Source of the DNA: an uncultured Coriobacteriaceae bacterium
GTDB taxonomy: Bacteria; Actinomycetota; Coriobacteriia; Coriobacteriales; Atopobiaceae
DNA: 34,478 bases
Reading direction: 5' to 3'
Assembly (NCBI GenBank): GCA_902798915.1
Contig: CADBYM010000038.1
Span: forward strand, 1-34,478
Positions 34,373-34,478 of the stretch are shown here, piece by piece (position 1 is the stretch's first letter; each line of letters starts with the position of its first letter). A model generated the notes under the pieces. It did not search any database. It saw nothing but the letters and a program-made list of their open reading frames with translations, and was not told where the DNA came from. Position numbers and translations under genes: made by a program.

Positions 34373-34478
34373 TGTCAAGGACTTTTTTCTTTGTAAGGTA
34401 AGCACTTTTTCACGGGAGTCGGTAAGGACTTTTTTCGCCCTTGCGGCACCTTGTCCTTTCCTTTGGTCGGTAAGCACT
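34373..34478. repeat. GTAAGSACTTTTT direct repeats; possible left end of an IS21-like element
   Basis: GTCAAGGACTTTTTT (34374-34388), GTAAGCACTTTTT (34398-34410), GTAAGGACTTTTTT (34422-34435) and GTAAGCACT (34470-34478, cut by the window). The first copy starts TGTCAAGG. IS21-family ends begin with TG and carry several internal copies of the terminal repeat, so this fits the outer end of such an element. No transposase is visible inside the window. Confidence 0.45.

Overview
The window is GC-rich, densely coded DNA with short intergenic gaps and strong Shine-Dalgarno sites. It looks like Actinomycetota, most likely class Coriobacteriia (an Olsenella/Atopobium/Collinsella-type anaerobe). That assignment is inference from gene content (UMF1-type MFS transporter, MurT, DUF362 protein, GH1/GH32 sugar enzymes, AbiEi-like protein) and from style; no rRNA is present.

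Positions ~117 to ~13225 are a ~13.1 kb integrated replicon next to an initiator tRNA gene (tRNA-fMet, 13269-13345, minus strand). A 15-bp direct repeat (TTTTTGCGCACATTT) occurs 36 bp before the integrase gene and again just beyond the tRNA terminator. The element carries a tyrosine integrase, an excisionase-like HTH protein, a large HUH plus SF3-helicase Rep, a MOBV-type relaxase, a ParA with a ribbon-helix-helix partner, and a defence-like cargo. The cargo is two DNA methyltransferase-like proteins and a GIY-YIG/SF2-helicase/Tudor fusion. No type IV secretion or FtsK-like gene is visible, so the element looks mobilizable rather than self-transmissible. Its non-coding parts are rich in structure: two arrays of perfect hairpins, iteron-like repeats on both sides of rep, and operator-like GTAATKAC sites around par and upstream of mob.

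Positions 13269-16363 hold tRNA-fMet and a two-gene minus-strand operon: a GmrS-GmrD fusion with a C-terminal RAMA domain, followed by a membrane/coiled-coil protein. This is probably a host defence locus.

Positions 16523-34320 are ordinary chromosome: an orphan amino-acid binding lipoprotein, a Gfo/Idh/MocA oxidoreductase, a TlpA-CcdA thiol-redox pair, an AbiEi/Vsr-like protein, a UMF1 transporter divergent from glycerate 2-kinase, a DUF362 protein, a glycerophosphodiesterase, MurT without an adjacent GatD, a PAS-GGDEF(degenerate)-EAL protein, a GH32-GH1 sugar operon, MscS and a DeoR regulator. The last ~105 bases carry short direct repeats that may be the left end of an IS21-like insertion sequence cut by the window edge.
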